Assembly: GCF_030163755.1 (NCBI RefSeq)
Contig: NZ_JASJOE010000010.1
Span: 1 to 64,000 of the forward strand
Direction of reading: 5' to 3'
Length of the DNA stretch: 64,000 nucleotides
Source of the DNA: Roseicyclus amphidinii
GTDB lineage: Bacteria > Pseudomonadota > Alphaproteobacteria > Rhodobacterales > Rhodobacteraceae
Notes under the pieces: generated by a model
Told to the model about the DNA's origin: nothing
The model's input: the letters and a program-made list of their open reading frames with translations, nothing else
Databases searched by the model: none
Shown: positions 28,094-36,576 of the stretch, piece after piece
Numbering within the stretch: position 1 is the stretch's first letter
Layout of the letters: every line of letters starts with the position of its first letter
Translations under genes and position numbers: made by a program

Positions 28094-29290
28094 ATGCTGG
28101 CGGACAAGCGTATTCTCCTGATCATCGGCGGCGGGATCGCGGCCTTCAAGTCGCTCGACCTGATCCGCCGCCTGCGCGAGCAGGGCGCGACGGTGGTCCC
28201 CGTCCTGACGAAAGCGGGCGAGGAATTCGTGACGCCGCTCTCGGCCTCGGCCCTGGCGGCGCAGAAGGTCTACCGAGACCTCTTCGACCTGACGGACGAG
28301 GCCGAGATGGGCCATATCGAGTTGAGCCGCGCCGCTGATCTGGTCGTCGTGGCCCCCGCGACCGCCGACCTGATGGCGAAGATGGCCCATGGCCATGCGA
28401 ATGACCTCGCCTCGACCCTGTTGATGGCGACCGACAAGCGGGTGCTGATCGCGCCCGCGATGAATGTCCGCATGTGGGAGCATCCGGCGACCCAAAGGAA
28501 CCTCGCCACGCTGCAGGGCGACGGGGTGCTGGTCGTGGGCCCCGACGAGGGCGCGATGGCCTGTGGCGAGTTCGGGCCGGGCCGCATGGCCGAGGTGCCC
28601 GAGATCGTCGCCGCCGTCTCCGCCGCGCTGTCGGACGGGCCGCTGAAGGGGCGGCATGTGCTGGTGACCTCCGGCCCGACGCATGAGCCGATCGACCCGG
28701 TGCGCTACATCGCCAACCGGTCCTCGGGGGCGCAGGGCACGGCGTTGGCCGCGGCGCTGCGCGATCTGGGGGCAAAGGTCAGTTTCGTGACCGGCCCGGC
28801 CAGCGTGCCGCCGCCCGCGGGCGTCGCGGTGATCCGCGTGGAAACCGCGCGCGAGATGGCGGGGGCCGTCAAGGCGGCGCTGCCCGCCGATGCCGCCGTC
28901 TTTGCCGCCGCGGTGGCCGACTGGCGCGTCGAGAATGCAGCGGCGCAGAAGATGAAGAAGGACGGCACGGGCCGCCTTCCGTCACTGGAATTCGCCGAGA
29001 ACCCCGACATCCTGGCCGGTATCGCGCGGATGGGCGAGGGGCGGCCGCGACTGGTCGTGGGTTTCGCCGCCGAGACCGAGCGCGTCGAGGCGCATGCCAC
29101 CGCCAAGCGCGCGCGCAAGGGCTGCGACTGGATCGTCGCCAATGACGTCTCGCCCGGAACCGGCATCATGGGCGGGGCCGAGAACGCGGTGACGCTGATC
29201 ACCGAGGCGGGGGCCGAGGCATGGCCGCGCCTGTCGAAGGCCGAGACGGCGCGACGTCTTGCCCTGCGCATCGCCGAGGCCTTGGCCTGA
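28094..29290 (+). CDS. coaBC: Phosphopantothenoylcysteine decarboxylase/synthetase
   Basis: This is a bifunctional coenzyme A enzyme: CoaB joins cysteine to phosphopantothenate and CoaC decarboxylates the product. The N-terminal flavoprotein half begins ILLIIGGGIAAFKSLDLIRRL, has the catalytic His in EMGHIELSRAADLVVVAPATAD, PAMNVRMWEHPATQRN at about 122-137, and the Cys of GAMACGEFGPGRM. The CoaB half begins HVLVTSGPTHEPIDPVRYIANRSSGAQG and includes KMKKDG. The 398-residue length is normal. It is followed by dut, as in many bacteria. Confidence 0.96.
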   Translation: MLADKRILLIIGGGIAAFKSLDLIRRLREQGATVVPVLTKAGEEFVTPLSASALAAQKVYRDLFDLTDEAEMGHIELSRAADLVVVAPATADLMAKMAHGHANDLASTLLMATDKRVLIAPAMNVRMWEHPATQRNLATLQGDGVLVVGPDEGAMACGEFGPGRMAEVPEIVAAVSAALSDGPLKGRHVLVTSGPTHEPIDPVRYIANRSSGAQGTALAAALRDLGAKVSFVTGPASVPPPAGVAVIRVETAREMAGAVKAALPADAAVFAAAVADWRVENAAAQKMKKDGTGRLPSLEFAENPDILAGIARMGEGRPRLVVGFAAETERVEAHATAKRARKGCDWIVANDVSPGTGIMGGAENAVTLITEAGAEAWPRLSKAETARRLALRIAEALA

Positions 29291-29338
29291 GCCTTTGCCG
29301 GGTCATATCCGTATTTGAAGGAAGATGAAGGGGGCTGT

Positions 29339-29806
29339 GTGACCGTTTCGATAGACGTCATGCGCGAGGATTGGGCCGACCCGGAGGTCGCGCTGCCCGA
29401 CTACGCGACGGCGGGGGCGGCGGGGGCCGACCTGCGCGCGAACCTGCCCGAGGGGCAGCGGCTGGACGGTCTGCTGTTGAAGCCGGGCGCGCGGATGCTG
29501 GTGCCCACCGGATTGCGGGTGGCGATCCCCGAGGGGTTCGAGATGCAGGTCCGCCCGCGCTCGGGCCTTGCGCTGAAGCATGGGGTGGGGCTGCCGAACA
29601 GTCCCGGCACGATCGACAGCGATTACCGCGGGCCTTTGGGCGTGATCCTCGTGAACTTCGGGCAGGCCGCGTTCCGCATCCGACATGGCGCGCGCATCGC
29701 GCAGGCGGTCGTCGCGCCGGTTGCCCGCGTGAGCTATGCCGAGGTCGCGGCGCTGGATGACACGGCGCGCGGCGGTGGCGGCTTCGGCTCCACGGGGGTC
29801 GGCTGA
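29339..29806 (+). CDS. dut: dUTP pyrophosphatase
   Basis: Dut hydrolyses dUTP to dUMP, keeping uracil out of DNA. The five motifs are present: [37 protein letters not shown] (motifs 2 and 3), [10 protein letters not shown] and the glycine-rich C-terminal [13 protein letters not shown] at 29339 (155 residues) is preferred, with AAGGGGG just upstream; a TTG at 29315 would add eight residues. The stop overlaps the start of the following gene (TGATG). Confidence 0.95.
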   Translation: MTVSIDVMREDWADPEVALPDYATAGAAGADLRANLPEGQRLDGLLLKPGARMLVPTGLRVAIPEGFEMQVRPRSGLALKHGVGLPNSPGTIDSDYRGPLGVILVNFGQAAFRIRHGARIAQAVVAPVARVSYAEVAALDDTARGGGGFGSTGVG

Positions 29807-30861
29807 TGCTGTTCGTCATCGTCATGGCGGGCGTGCTCTGGGGTATCGGGCACCTGATGAAGGCCCCGGTGCAGGCGCGGCTCTACATGCTGGGGTTGCT
29901 CTACATCGCCGTTCTGGGCGTGCAGATCGCCTTGCCCGAAGGCGCGCCCCTGCGCGAGGCGACCGGCGGCTCGCCCGCGCTCTGGCTGCTCCTCGGGGCC
30001 TTCGTCCTTCTGGCGCTGGGCTACCGCGCGGTCCTGACCCGGTTGCGCGGGCGGGCCGAGGCGCAGGAGGCCATGCGCGAGGCGGCCGCGCCCGCGGTGC
30101 CGAAGGGGCCGTTCACCGACGAGGAACTGGAGCGCTACGCGCGCCACATCACCCTGCCAGAGATCGGCGGCGGCGGTCAGCGCGCCTTGAAGGAGGCGAA
30201 GGTGCTGGTGGTCGGGGCAGGCGGCCTCGGCTCGCCCGCGTTGCTTTACCTTGCGGCGGCGGGCGTTGGGCGGATCGGGGTGATCGACGCCGATGTCGTC
30301 AGCCTGTCGAACCTGCAACGGCAGGTGATCCACACCGACGCGGGGCAGGGGATGCCCAAGGTCTTCTCGGCACAACAGGCCATCGCCGCGCTGAACCCGC
30401 GGATCGACGTCCGGCCGTACAACCGGATGCTGACACCCGAGATCGCGGCGGAGTTGTTCGCCGAGCATGACCTGATCCTTGACGGGACCGATGCCTTCGC
30501 CACCCGCGCGATGGTCAATGCCGCCGCCGTGGCCGCCGGGCGGCCCGTGCTGGCGGGCGCGATTTCGGCATGGGAGGGGCAGGTCACGCTCTACGATCCG
30601 GCGGGCGGCGCGCCCTGCATGGCCTGCATCTTTCCCGAGGCCCCTGCGCCGGGGCTGGCCGCGACCTGCGCCGAGACCGGCGTGATCGGCGCGCTGCCGG
30701 GCGTCGTCGGCTCGATGATGGCACTTGAAGCGGTGAAAGAGGTCACGGGCGCGGGACAGGGCCTGCGCGGGCGGATGCTGATCTATGATGCGCTGCATGG
30801 CGAGGCGCGCGAGATCCGGTTGAAGCGGCGCGCCGATTGCGCCGTTTGCGGCGGCGACTGA
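29806..30861 (+). CDS. MoeB/ThiF-type E1-like enzyme with N-terminal membrane segments
   Basis: A 351-residue protein. Residues 1-85 contain three hydrophobic stretches (LFVIVMAGVLWGIGHLM, LYMLGLLYIAVLGVQIAL, LWLLLGAFVLLALGY). They are followed by a canonical E1-like adenylyltransferase: YARHITLPEIGGGGQRALKEAKVLVVGAGGLGSPALLYLAAAGVGRIGVIDADVVSLSNLQRQ. The catalytic Cys candidate lies in AATCAETGVIG, and zinc Cys pairs are PCMACIF and CAVCGG. E1-like enzymes of this kind activate MoaD or ThiS C termini for sulfur transfer. The membrane part is unusual for the family. It is translationally coupled to dut. Confidence 0.85.
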   Translation: MLFVIVMAGVLWGIGHLMKAPVQARLYMLGLLYIAVLGVQIALPEGAPLREATGGSPALWLLLGAFVLLALGYRAVLTRLRGRAEAQEAMREAAAPAVPKGPFTDEELERYARHITLPEIGGGGQRALKEAKVLVVGAGGLGSPALLYLAAAGVGRIGVIDADVVSLSNLQRQVIHTDAGQGMPKVFSAQQAIAALNPRIDVRPYNRMLTPEIAAELFAEHDLILDGTDAFATRAMVNAAAVAAGRPVLAGAISAWEGQVTLYDPAGGAPCMACIFPEAPAPGLAATCAETGVIGALPGVVGSMMALEAVKEVTGAGQGLRGRMLIYDALHGEAREIRLKRRADCAVCGGD

Positions 30862-30934
30862 CCGCTTCGGGCGATCCCCTCTCGCAGGCGGGCCGTGGGC
30901 GTCCTATGTCTTTCGGCAAAGGAGATTTGCCCCG

Positions 30935-32953
30935 ATGACCAATCCGCTGCTGACCGACTGGACCACCCCCTTTGCCCTGCCGCCCTTCGACGTGATCGAG
31001 GACGCGCATTTCGCCCCCGCGATGGAGGCGGCGCTGGAGGAAGGGCGCGCGGCGATCCGTGCCATCGCGGAGAACCCCGAGGCCCCGACATTCTCCAACA
31101 CGATCGAGGCGCTGGAACTGGCCGATGCCACGCTCGACCGGGTGGCGGGGGTGTTTTACAACCTCGCCGGGTCGGATTCGAACGAGGCGCGGCAGGCCCT
31201 GCAGCGCGAGTTCGCGCCGAAGCTGTCGGCCTATTCCTCCGAGATCACCAACAACGCCGCGCTTTTCGCGCGGATCGACGATCTGTGGCAGCGGCGGGAC
31301 GATCTGGGCTTGAGCGATGAACAGATGCGGGTGCTTTACCTGACGCATCGCGGCTTTGCCCGTTCGGGGGCCGCTTTGGAAGGTGCCGCGCGCGACCGGC
31401 TGACCGAGGTGAAATCGCGGCTGTCGGTGCTGGGCACTGAGTTCACGCAGAACCTTCTGGCCGATGAGCGCGACTGGTTCATGCAGCTCACCGAGGCCGA
31501 CCTTGAGGGGCTGCCCGGTTTCGTCGTCGCCGCCGCCCGCGAAGCGGGGCGCGAGAAGGGGCAGGATGGCCCGGTGGTCACGCTGTCGCGCTCGCTGATC
31601 GTGCCCTTCCTTCAGTTCTCCCCGCGCCGCGACCTGCGCGAGACGGCCTACAAGGCCTGGGCCGCGCGGGGCATGAACGGGGGCGCGACCGACAATCGGG
31701 GCATCGCCGCCGAGGTGTTGGCGCTGCGCGCCGAGCGGGCGACGCTTCTGGGCTACGACAGTTTCGCGGCCTACAAGCTGGAAACCGAGATGGCGGGCAC
31801 GCCCGAGGCCGTGCGCGATCTGCTGATGGCGGTCTGGGAGCCGGCCAAGGCGCAGGCCGAGGCGGATGCGGTCAAGCTGACTGCGATGCTGCACGCCGAC
31901 GGGATCAACGGTGCGTTGGAGGCATGGGATTGGCGCTACTATTCCGAGAAGCGCCGCGCGGCCGAGCATGACCTGAACGAGGCCGAGCTGAAGCCCTATT
32001 TCCAGCTCGATGCCATGATCGAAGCGGCCTTCGATTGTGCGAACCGCCTGTTCGGGCTGGAGTTCGCCCCGCTCGACGTGCCGCTTTATCACCCGGATGC
32101 CCGCGCCTGGGAGGTCACGCGGAAGGGCCAGCATCTCGCCGTCTTCATCGGCGATTATTTCGCCCGCGGCTCCAAGCGGTCGGGCGCGTGGTGTTCGGCG
32201 ATGCGCAGCCAGAAGAAGCTGGGCGGCGACGTGCGGCCGATCGTGGTGAATGTCTGCAACTTCGCCAAGGGCGATCCCTGCCTTCTGTCCTATGACGATG
32301 CGCGGACGCTGTTCCACGAGTTCGGCCACGCGCTGCACCAGATGCTGTCCGACGTGACCTATGGGTCGATCAGCGGCACCAGCGTGGCGCGCGATTTCGT
32401 GGAGCTGCCGAGCCAGCTTTACGAGCACTGGCTGGAAGTGCCCGAGGTGCTGGAGGCGCACGCCCGCCATGCCGAGACGGGCGAGGCGATGCCGCGCGCG
32501 CTGCTGGACCGGCTGCTGGCGGCGCAGACCTACGACATGGGGTTCCAGACGGTCGAATATGTCGCCTCGGCGCTGGTCGACCTCGACTTTCACGACGGCG
32601 CGGCCCCGGCCGACCCGATGGAGGCGCAGGCCGAGACGCTGGCGCGCATCGGCATGCCCCACGCCATCGGCATGCGCCACGCGACGCCGCATTTCGCCCA
32701 TGTCTTCGCGGGCGACGGCTATTCCAGCGGCTACTACAGCTACATGTGGTCCGAGGTGATGGACGCCGACGCCTTCGCCGCCTTCGAGGAGGCGGGCGGG
32801 CCATTCGACCCGGACACGGCGGCAAAGCTCGAGCGGTTCATCCTGTCGGCAGGCGGCAGCCAGGAGGCGGATGCGCTCTACACCGCCTTCCGCGGGCGGA
32901 TGCCGGGGGTCGAGGCGCTGTTGAAGGGGCGGGGGTTGGACAAGGCGGCCTGA
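30935..32953 (+). CDS. M3-family oligopeptidase, Dcp-like
   Basis: A 672-residue thermolysin-like peptidase of family M3. The zinc site FHEFGHALHQML is at about residues 458-469, with the third ligand Glu region GTSVARDFVELPSQLYEHW. The substrate-loop HPDARAWEV and the C-terminal GDGYSSGYYSYMWSEV are family-typical. It belongs to the peptidyl-dipeptidase Dcp/oligopeptidase A group and should degrade short peptides in the cytoplasm, as there is no signal peptide. A strong ribosome binding site (AAAGGAG) precedes it. Confidence 0.93.
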   Translation: MTNPLLTDWTTPFALPPFDVIEDAHFAPAMEAALEEGRAAIRAIAENPEAPTFSNTIEALELADATLDRVAGVFYNLAGSDSNEARQALQREFAPKLSAYSSEITNNAALFARIDDLWQRRDDLGLSDEQMRVLYLTHRGFARSGAALEGAARDRLTEVKSRLSVLGTEFTQNLLADERDWFMQLTEADLEGLPGFVVAAAREAGREKGQDGPVVTLSRSLIVPFLQFSPRRDLRETAYKAWAARGMNGGATDNRGIAAEVLALRAERATLLGYDSFAAYKLETEMAGTPEAVRDLLMAVWEPAKAQAEADAVKLTAMLHADGINGALEAWDWRYYSEKRRAAEHDLNEAELKPYFQLDAMIEAAFDCANRLFGLEFAPLDVPLYHPDARAWEVTRKGQHLAVFIGDYFARGSKRSGAWCSAMRSQKKLGGDVRPIVVNVCNFAKGDPCLLSYDDARTLFHEFGHALHQMLSDVTYGSISGTSVARDFVELPSQLYEHWLEVPEVLEAHARHAETGEAMPRALLDRLLAAQTYDMGFQTVEYVASALVDLDFHDGAAPADPMEAQAETLARIGMPHAIGMRHATPHFAHVFAGDGYSSGYYSYMWSEVMDADAFAAFEEAGGPFDPDTAAKLERFILSAGGSQEADALYTAFRGRMPGVEALLKGRGLDKAA

Positions 32954-32965
32954 CAAGGAGGGGCG

Positions 32966-33241
32966 ATGCAGGAGATCACCTTCGAGGCGCGCATCCTGCG
33001 CAAGCAGGACGATCTTCCGCGCTACGTGGTCGTGGCGCCCGGCCATGTGCCGGGGCGGAGCACGGGGTTTGCCGCGCAGCCCTGGCTGAACGGGGCCGGG
33101 CCCTTCGCGCGCAACATCCGACCATGGGGCAAGGGGAGCGATGTGTTCTTCTTCAACCTGACCGAGCCCCAGTGCCGCAAGGCGGGGGTCGAGACGGGCG
33201 ACCGCGTCCGCATCACGATCCGGCCCGATCCTCCGGCGTAG
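32966..33241 (+). CDS. DUF1905 domain protein
   Basis: A 91-residue protein with the DUF1905 beta-barrel pattern: ITFEARILRKQDDLPRYVVVAPGHV at the start and AGVETGDRVRITIRPD at the end. The function is unknown; in other bacteria the domain is often fused to or beside YdeI-type (OmdA) proteins. It starts 13 bp after the M3 peptidase, probably in one message. Its 3' end overlaps the convergent ArsR-type gene by 29 bp. Confidence 0.8.
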   Translation: MQEITFEARILRKQDDLPRYVVVAPGHVPGRSTGFAAQPWLNGAGPFARNIRPWGKGSDVFFFNLTEPQCRKAGVETGDRVRITIRPDPPA

Positions 33242-33572
33242 CGCCCGCGTCCTCGCCCAACTCGCGGGCGAGGAAGGCCTCGAAGGCGTCGAGGTTCACT
33301 GGCTCGAACTGGCCGAAGCCCTGCATCCAGACGGACGCGGCTTTCAGCGCGTCGGGCTCCAGCTTGCACCATTTCACGCGGCCACGCTTTTCCTGCGTGA
33401 TGAGGCCCGCACCGGCGAGGATCGTCAGGTGCTTGGAGATCGCGGCCAGCGACATCTCGAAGGGCTCGGCCACGTCGGTTACCGCCATGTCATCCTCCAG
33501 CAGCATGCGCAGGATCTCGCGCCGGGTGGGGTCGGCGAGCGCGGAAAACACGGTGTCGAGCGAGGCAGCCAT
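33213..33572 (-). CDS. ArsR-family transcriptional regulator
   Basis: A 119-residue winged-helix protein beginning MAASLDTVFSALADPTRREILRMLLEDDMAVTDVAEPFEMSLAAISKHLTIL, the standard ArsR/SmtB DNA-binding domain, with RGRVKWCKLEPDALKAASVWM as wing and last helix. There are no metal-binding Cys pairs; it resembles the group that sits beside AHSA1/SRPBCC genes, but no such gene is near. The start at 33572 begins exactly at the conserved helix. A perfect inverted repeat at 33604-33619 is a likely operator for autoregulation. Confidence 0.9.
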   Translation of the reverse strand: MAASLDTVFSALADPTRREILRMLLEDDMAVTDVAEPFEMSLAAISKHLTILAGAGLITQEKRGRVKWCKLEPDALKAASVWMQGFGQFEPVNLDAFEAFLARELGEDAGATPEDRAGS

Positions 33573-33603
33573 GCAGGCGGGGTGACAGCCCGCGCGGCTT
33601 TCG

Positions 33604-33619
33604 TCAACCGAACGGTTGA
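33604..33619. promoter_or_regulatory. Likely ArsR operator
   Basis: TCAACCG (33604-33610) and CGGTTGA (33613-33619) form a perfect inverted repeat with a 2-bp centre, 32 bp upstream of the ArsR-family ATG. Such short dyads next to the gene are usual for ArsR autoregulation. Binding is inferred. Confidence 0.5.
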
Positions 33620-33742
33620 ATATCGCTTTTGCCTCGAATTGTGCGCCCGCAGCGCAACAGGGCGTGCGCCACATTTGTCGCACCTCATTAAAGTGCATTA
33701 AAAACAAAACTTTGGGGAATTATTGCCGCGTTGCGGCGTGCG

Positions 33743-33771
33743 TTGACTCCGCGGCGCGCCCGACATAGCGT
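33743..33771 (+). promoter_or_regulatory. Candidate promoter of the F0 operon
   Basis: TTGACT at 33743-33748 and TAGCGT at 33766-33771 stand 17 bp apart, 30 bp before the atpI start. The -35 box is good and the -10 box is weak. The AT-rich stretch upstream (33683-33722) could help as an UP element. Confidence 0.4.
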
Positions 33772-33801
33772 CCGCGCAACTTCGAAAGGGGGTTCCGTGT
33801 C

Positions 33802-34137
33802 ATGACCGGCCCGCGCGACGACGAGCGCCTGAAGGCTCTCGAGGCCCGCATCGCGGCCGCGCGCAAGGCGCAAGACCCGCAACCCCACATGGAGCAGCAC
33901 TATTCGCAGGCGCAGCTTGCGTGGCGGATGGTGATCGAACTTGTAACCGGTCTCGGGATCGGTTTCGCTATCGGGTTCGGGCTTGACGCGGTCCTTGGAA
34001 CGCGGCCCTGGCTGATGGTGATCTTCACGGTCCTTGGCTTCATTGCCGGGGTCAAGACAATGACCCGCTCGGCCAAGGAGGTCGAGCGCAAGCAACAGGC
34101 GGCGGCAGACCGGTCCGCCGAGGATGAAAAGGGGTAA
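33802..34137 (+). CDS. atpI: F0F1 ATP synthase accessory protein AtpI
   Basis: A 111-residue protein with a charged N-terminal helix ([19 protein letters not shown]) and two membrane helices ([24 protein letters not shown] and [18 protein letters not shown]). This is the AtpI pattern first described in Rhodobacter. The family assists c-ring assembly or Mg2+ supply. It leads the F0 operon. Confidence 0.92.
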   Translation: MTGPRDDERLKALEARIAAARKAQDPQPHMEQHYSQAQLAWRMVIELVTGLGIGFAIGFGLDAVLGTRPWLMVIFTVLGFIAGVKTMTRSAKEVERKQQAAADRSAEDEKG

Positions 34138-34141
34138 GCGC

Positions 34142-34993
34142 GTGGCAACCGAAAGCACCAACACCGCCGCGACAGAGACCAAGGGCAACGGCAAGATGAT
34201 CGCCTATGTGCTGATCGCGGTCGCGGCCGTCCTCTTCGTTCTTGCCTATGCCGACGGCTACGACAGCCTGTCGATTCACCCGATGGACCAGTTCGAGGTC
34301 TCGCCGCTTTTCGGGGGTGACACGGTTCACTGGTATACGCCCACGAACGCGACGCTGTGGATGGGTCTGGCCATCGCGGCCATCGCCGCGCTGATGGTGA
34401 TGGGCACCAAGGGCCGCGCCGTGATCCCGTCGCGCAGCCAGTCGATGGCGGAGTTGGCCTATGGCTTCATCCGCAAGATGGTCGAGGATGTCGCCGGCAA
34501 GGACGCGCTGCCCTACTTCCCCTACATCTTCACGGCGTTCCTGTTCATCCTCTTTGCAAACTTCCTCGCGCTGATCCCGACCAGCTTCTCGCCCACCTCG
34601 CACATCGCGGTGACGGTGATCCTGGCGCTGACGGTCTTCCTCAGCGTGACGGTGATCGGCTTCGTCAAGAACGGCGCAGGCTTCCTGAGCCTGTTCTGGG
34701 TGTCCTCGGCGCCGCTGCCGCTGCGCCCGATCCTTGCCGTGATCGAGGTGATTTCCTACTGCGTGCGCCCCGTCAGCCACTCGGTGCGTCTGGCCGGTGC
34801 CGTCATGGCGGGTCACGCGGTTCTCAAGGTCTTCGCGGGCTTCGCCGGGGCGCTCGGCCTTGCCGGTATCGCGCCCGTCTTCGGGGTGATCGCCATCTAT
34901 GGTCTCGAGGTGCTGGTCGCCGCGATCCAGGCCTACGTGTTCACCATCCTCACCTGCGTCTACCTCAAGGACGCACTGCACCCGCATCACTGA
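34142..34993 (+). CDS. atpB: ATP synthase F0 subunit a
   Basis: Subunit a forms the two proton half-channels against the c ring. The 283-residue protein has the essential Arg in [21 protein letters not shown] (about residue 217) and the last helix [32 protein letters not shown] at 34142 (VATEST) is preferred. An ATG at 34124 overlapping atpI and another at 34196 are alternatives, since the first 20 residues are not conserved. Confidence 0.94.
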   Translation: MATESTNTAATETKGNGKMIAYVLIAVAAVLFVLAYADGYDSLSIHPMDQFEVSPLFGGDTVHWYTPTNATLWMGLAIAAIAALMVMGTKGRAVIPSRSQSMAELAYGFIRKMVEDVAGKDALPYFPYIFTAFLFILFANFLALIPTSFSPTSHIAVTVILALTVFLSVTVIGFVKNGAGFLSLFWVSSAPLPLRPILAVIEVISYCVRPVSHSVRLAGAVMAGHAVLKVFAGFAGALGLAGIAPVFGVIAIYGLEVLVAAIQAYVFTILTCVYLKDALHPHH

Positions 34994-35000
34994 ACGCAGC

Positions 35001-35026
35001 GGTGGGCGGCACTGCCCACCCTACGG
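35001..35026. repeat. REP-like GGTGGGC hairpin between atpB and atpE
   Basis: GGTGGGC (35001-35007) pairs with GCCCACC (35014-35020) and is followed by CTACGG. The whole resembles the widespread intergenic unit (C)GTAGGGTGGGC...GCCCACC. It lies 8 bp after the atpB stop and 35 bp before the atpE start, and could shield the atpE message or tune its translation. Confidence 0.5.
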
Positions 35027-35060
35027 ATTTCTCGAACTTCCAACGTAAGGAGATACCATC

Positions 35061-35297
35061 ATGGAAGGCGATATCGCACAACTCGGCCAGTTCGTCGGCG
35101 CAGGCATCGCAGGCCTCGGCGCAGGTCTCGCGGCGCTGGGTGTCGGCAACGTTGCCGGCAACTTCCTCGCAGGCGCGCTGCGCAACCCGTCGGCCGCTGC
35201 CGGCCAGACCGCAACGCTCTTCATCGGCATCGCATTCGCGGAAGCACTGGGGATCTTCTCGTTCCTCGTCGCGCTCCTGCTGATGTTCGCCGTCTGA
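35061..35297 (+). CDS. atpE: ATP synthase F0 subunit c
   Basis: A 78-residue proteolipid with two membrane helices. The glycine-rich first helix is [28 protein letters not shown]. The conserved polar loop R(N)P reads LRNPSAA, and the proton-carrying Glu sits in [23 protein letters not shown] (Glu at about residue 60). This subunit is needed in about ten copies per complex. A strong AAGGAG ribosome binding site precedes it. Confidence 0.96.
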   Translation: MEGDIAQLGQFVGAGIAGLGAGLAALGVGNVAGNFLAGALRNPSAAAGQTATLFIGIAFAEALGIFSFLVALLLMFAV

Positions 35298-35383
35298 TCG
35301 ACGCCTGAACCTTCATCCTTACGTCCGGGGCGCCTGCATCATCGCGGGCGCTCCGGTGGGTTTCCGGTTCCAGGAGGACGCAC

Positions 35384-35920
35384 ATGGCTGATGACGCCAC
35401 CACGGGTGCCGCCGCAGGCGGTGAGGCTGGCATCCCGCAGCTCGACTTCGCCACCTTCCCCAACCAGATCTTCTGGCTGGTCGTGGCGCTTGTTGCAATC
35501 TACTTCATCCTGAGCCGCGTCGCGCTGCCCCGGATCGCATCGGTTCTGGCCGAGCGTCAGGGCACACTGACCAATGACCTCGCCGCTGCCGAAGACCTCA
35601 AGCGGCAGGCCGTCGAGGCCGAAGAGGCCTACAACAAGGCGCTGGCCGATGCCCGTGCCGAGGCCGCGAAGATCGCCGAGGAGACCCGCGCGGGCATCCA
35701 GGCGCAGCTGAACGAGGCCATCGCCCATGCCGATGCCGAGATCGCTGCGAAATCGGCCGAGAGCGAAGCCCGCATCGCCGAGATCCGCGCCGGCGCGCTG
35801 CAAAGCATCGAAGATGTCGCCCGCGATGTCGCGGCCGACGTGGTCAACGCCGTAGCACCCGGTCAGTCGGTCGATGCCGATGCGCTGGCCGCCGCGGTGT
35901 CCGAGCGGGTGAAGGGGTAA
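35384..35920 (+). CDS. atpX: ATP synthase F0 subunit b'
   Basis: A 178-residue peripheral-stalk subunit: an N-terminal 25-residue leader, one membrane helix ([25 protein letters not shown]) and a long charged coiled coil ([19 protein letters not shown]...). Having both b' and b is typical of phototrophs and of many alphaproteobacteria. It lies 4 bp upstream of atpF. Confidence 0.92.
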   Translation: MADDATTGAAAGGEAGIPQLDFATFPNQIFWLVVALVAIYFILSRVALPRIASVLAERQGTLTNDLAAAEDLKRQAVEAEEAYNKALADARAEAAKIAEETRAGIQAQLNEAIAHADAEIAAKSAESEARIAEIRAGALQSIEDVARDVAADVVNAVAPGQSVDADALAAAVSERVKG

Positions 35921-35924
35921 GACC

Positions 35925-36509
35925 ATGAAAACCAGCCTGACCCTGATCCTGGCGACGGTCGCCGCCACCCCCGCGCTCGCCGCGGAAGAGGGCTACAGCT
36001 ATCCCAAGGGCCTGTTCCAGCCGTCGCTCGGGAACACGGACTTCGTCGTTCTGATCGGCTTCCTGCTGTTCATTGCGATCATCTTCTACTTCAACGTCCC
36101 CGCGATGCTGGGCGGTTTGCTGGACAAGCGGGCCGAAGGCATCAAGTCGGACCTCGACGAAGCCCGCGCCCTGCGCGAAGAGGCGCAGACGCTTCTGGCC
36201 AGCTACGAGCGCAAGCAGCGCGAAGTCGCCGACCAGGCGGAGCGGATCGTCGCCCAGGCCAAGGCCGATGCCGAGGCCGCCGCCGAGGAGGCGAAAGCCA
36301 ACCTCGAGAAGTCGATTGCCCGCCGCATGCAGGCCGCCGAGGACCAGATCCAGAGCGCCGAGGACAAGGCCGTGCAATCCGTGCGCAACCGCGCCGTGGA
36401 GGTTGCGATTGCCGCGGCTGCCGCGACGATCGGCAAGAGCATGGCTGCTGCCGATGCCAACAAGCTGATCGACGCCTCGATCGGCGAAGTGGAACGCCGC
36501 CTGCACTGA
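35925..36509 (+). CDS. atpF: ATP synthase F0 subunit b
   Basis: A 194-residue peripheral-stalk subunit with a signal-like N terminus (MKTSLTLILATVAATPALAAEEGYSYPKGLF), the membrane helix FVVLIGFLLFIAIIFYFNVP and a long coiled coil rich in Ala, Glu and Lys. It is the last gene of the operon. The F1 genes are not here, as expected for Rhodobacterales where the two sectors have separate operons. Confidence 0.93.
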   Translation: MKTSLTLILATVAATPALAAEEGYSYPKGLFQPSLGNTDFVVLIGFLLFIAIIFYFNVPAMLGGLLDKRAEGIKSDLDEARALREEAQTLLASYERKQREVADQAERIVAQAKADAEAAAEEAKANLEKSIARRMQAAEDQIQSAEDKAVQSVRNRAVEVAIAAAAATIGKSMAAADANKLIDASIGEVERRLH

Positions 36510-36532
36510 GCGGACGCAGCGCGACACGCATG

Positions 36533-36562
36533 AAACCCCGGATCGTCGATCCGGGGTTTTTT
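36533..36562 (+). terminator. F0 operon terminator
   Basis: AAACCCCGGATC (36533-36544) pairs with GATCCGGGGTTT (36548-36559) over a 3-base loop and continues into TTT. A textbook intrinsic terminator 23 bp after atpF; the A-rich left arm also gives it some function for the convergent P1 peptidase gene. Confidence 0.9.
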
Positions 36563-36576
36563 CATGGGTAATGTCC

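Noticed and set aside
33802-36509. Incomplete or broken ATP synthase operon (no F1 genes)
   Set aside because: Separate F0 and F1 operons are normal in Rhodobacterales; all F0 genes are intact and a terminator follows.
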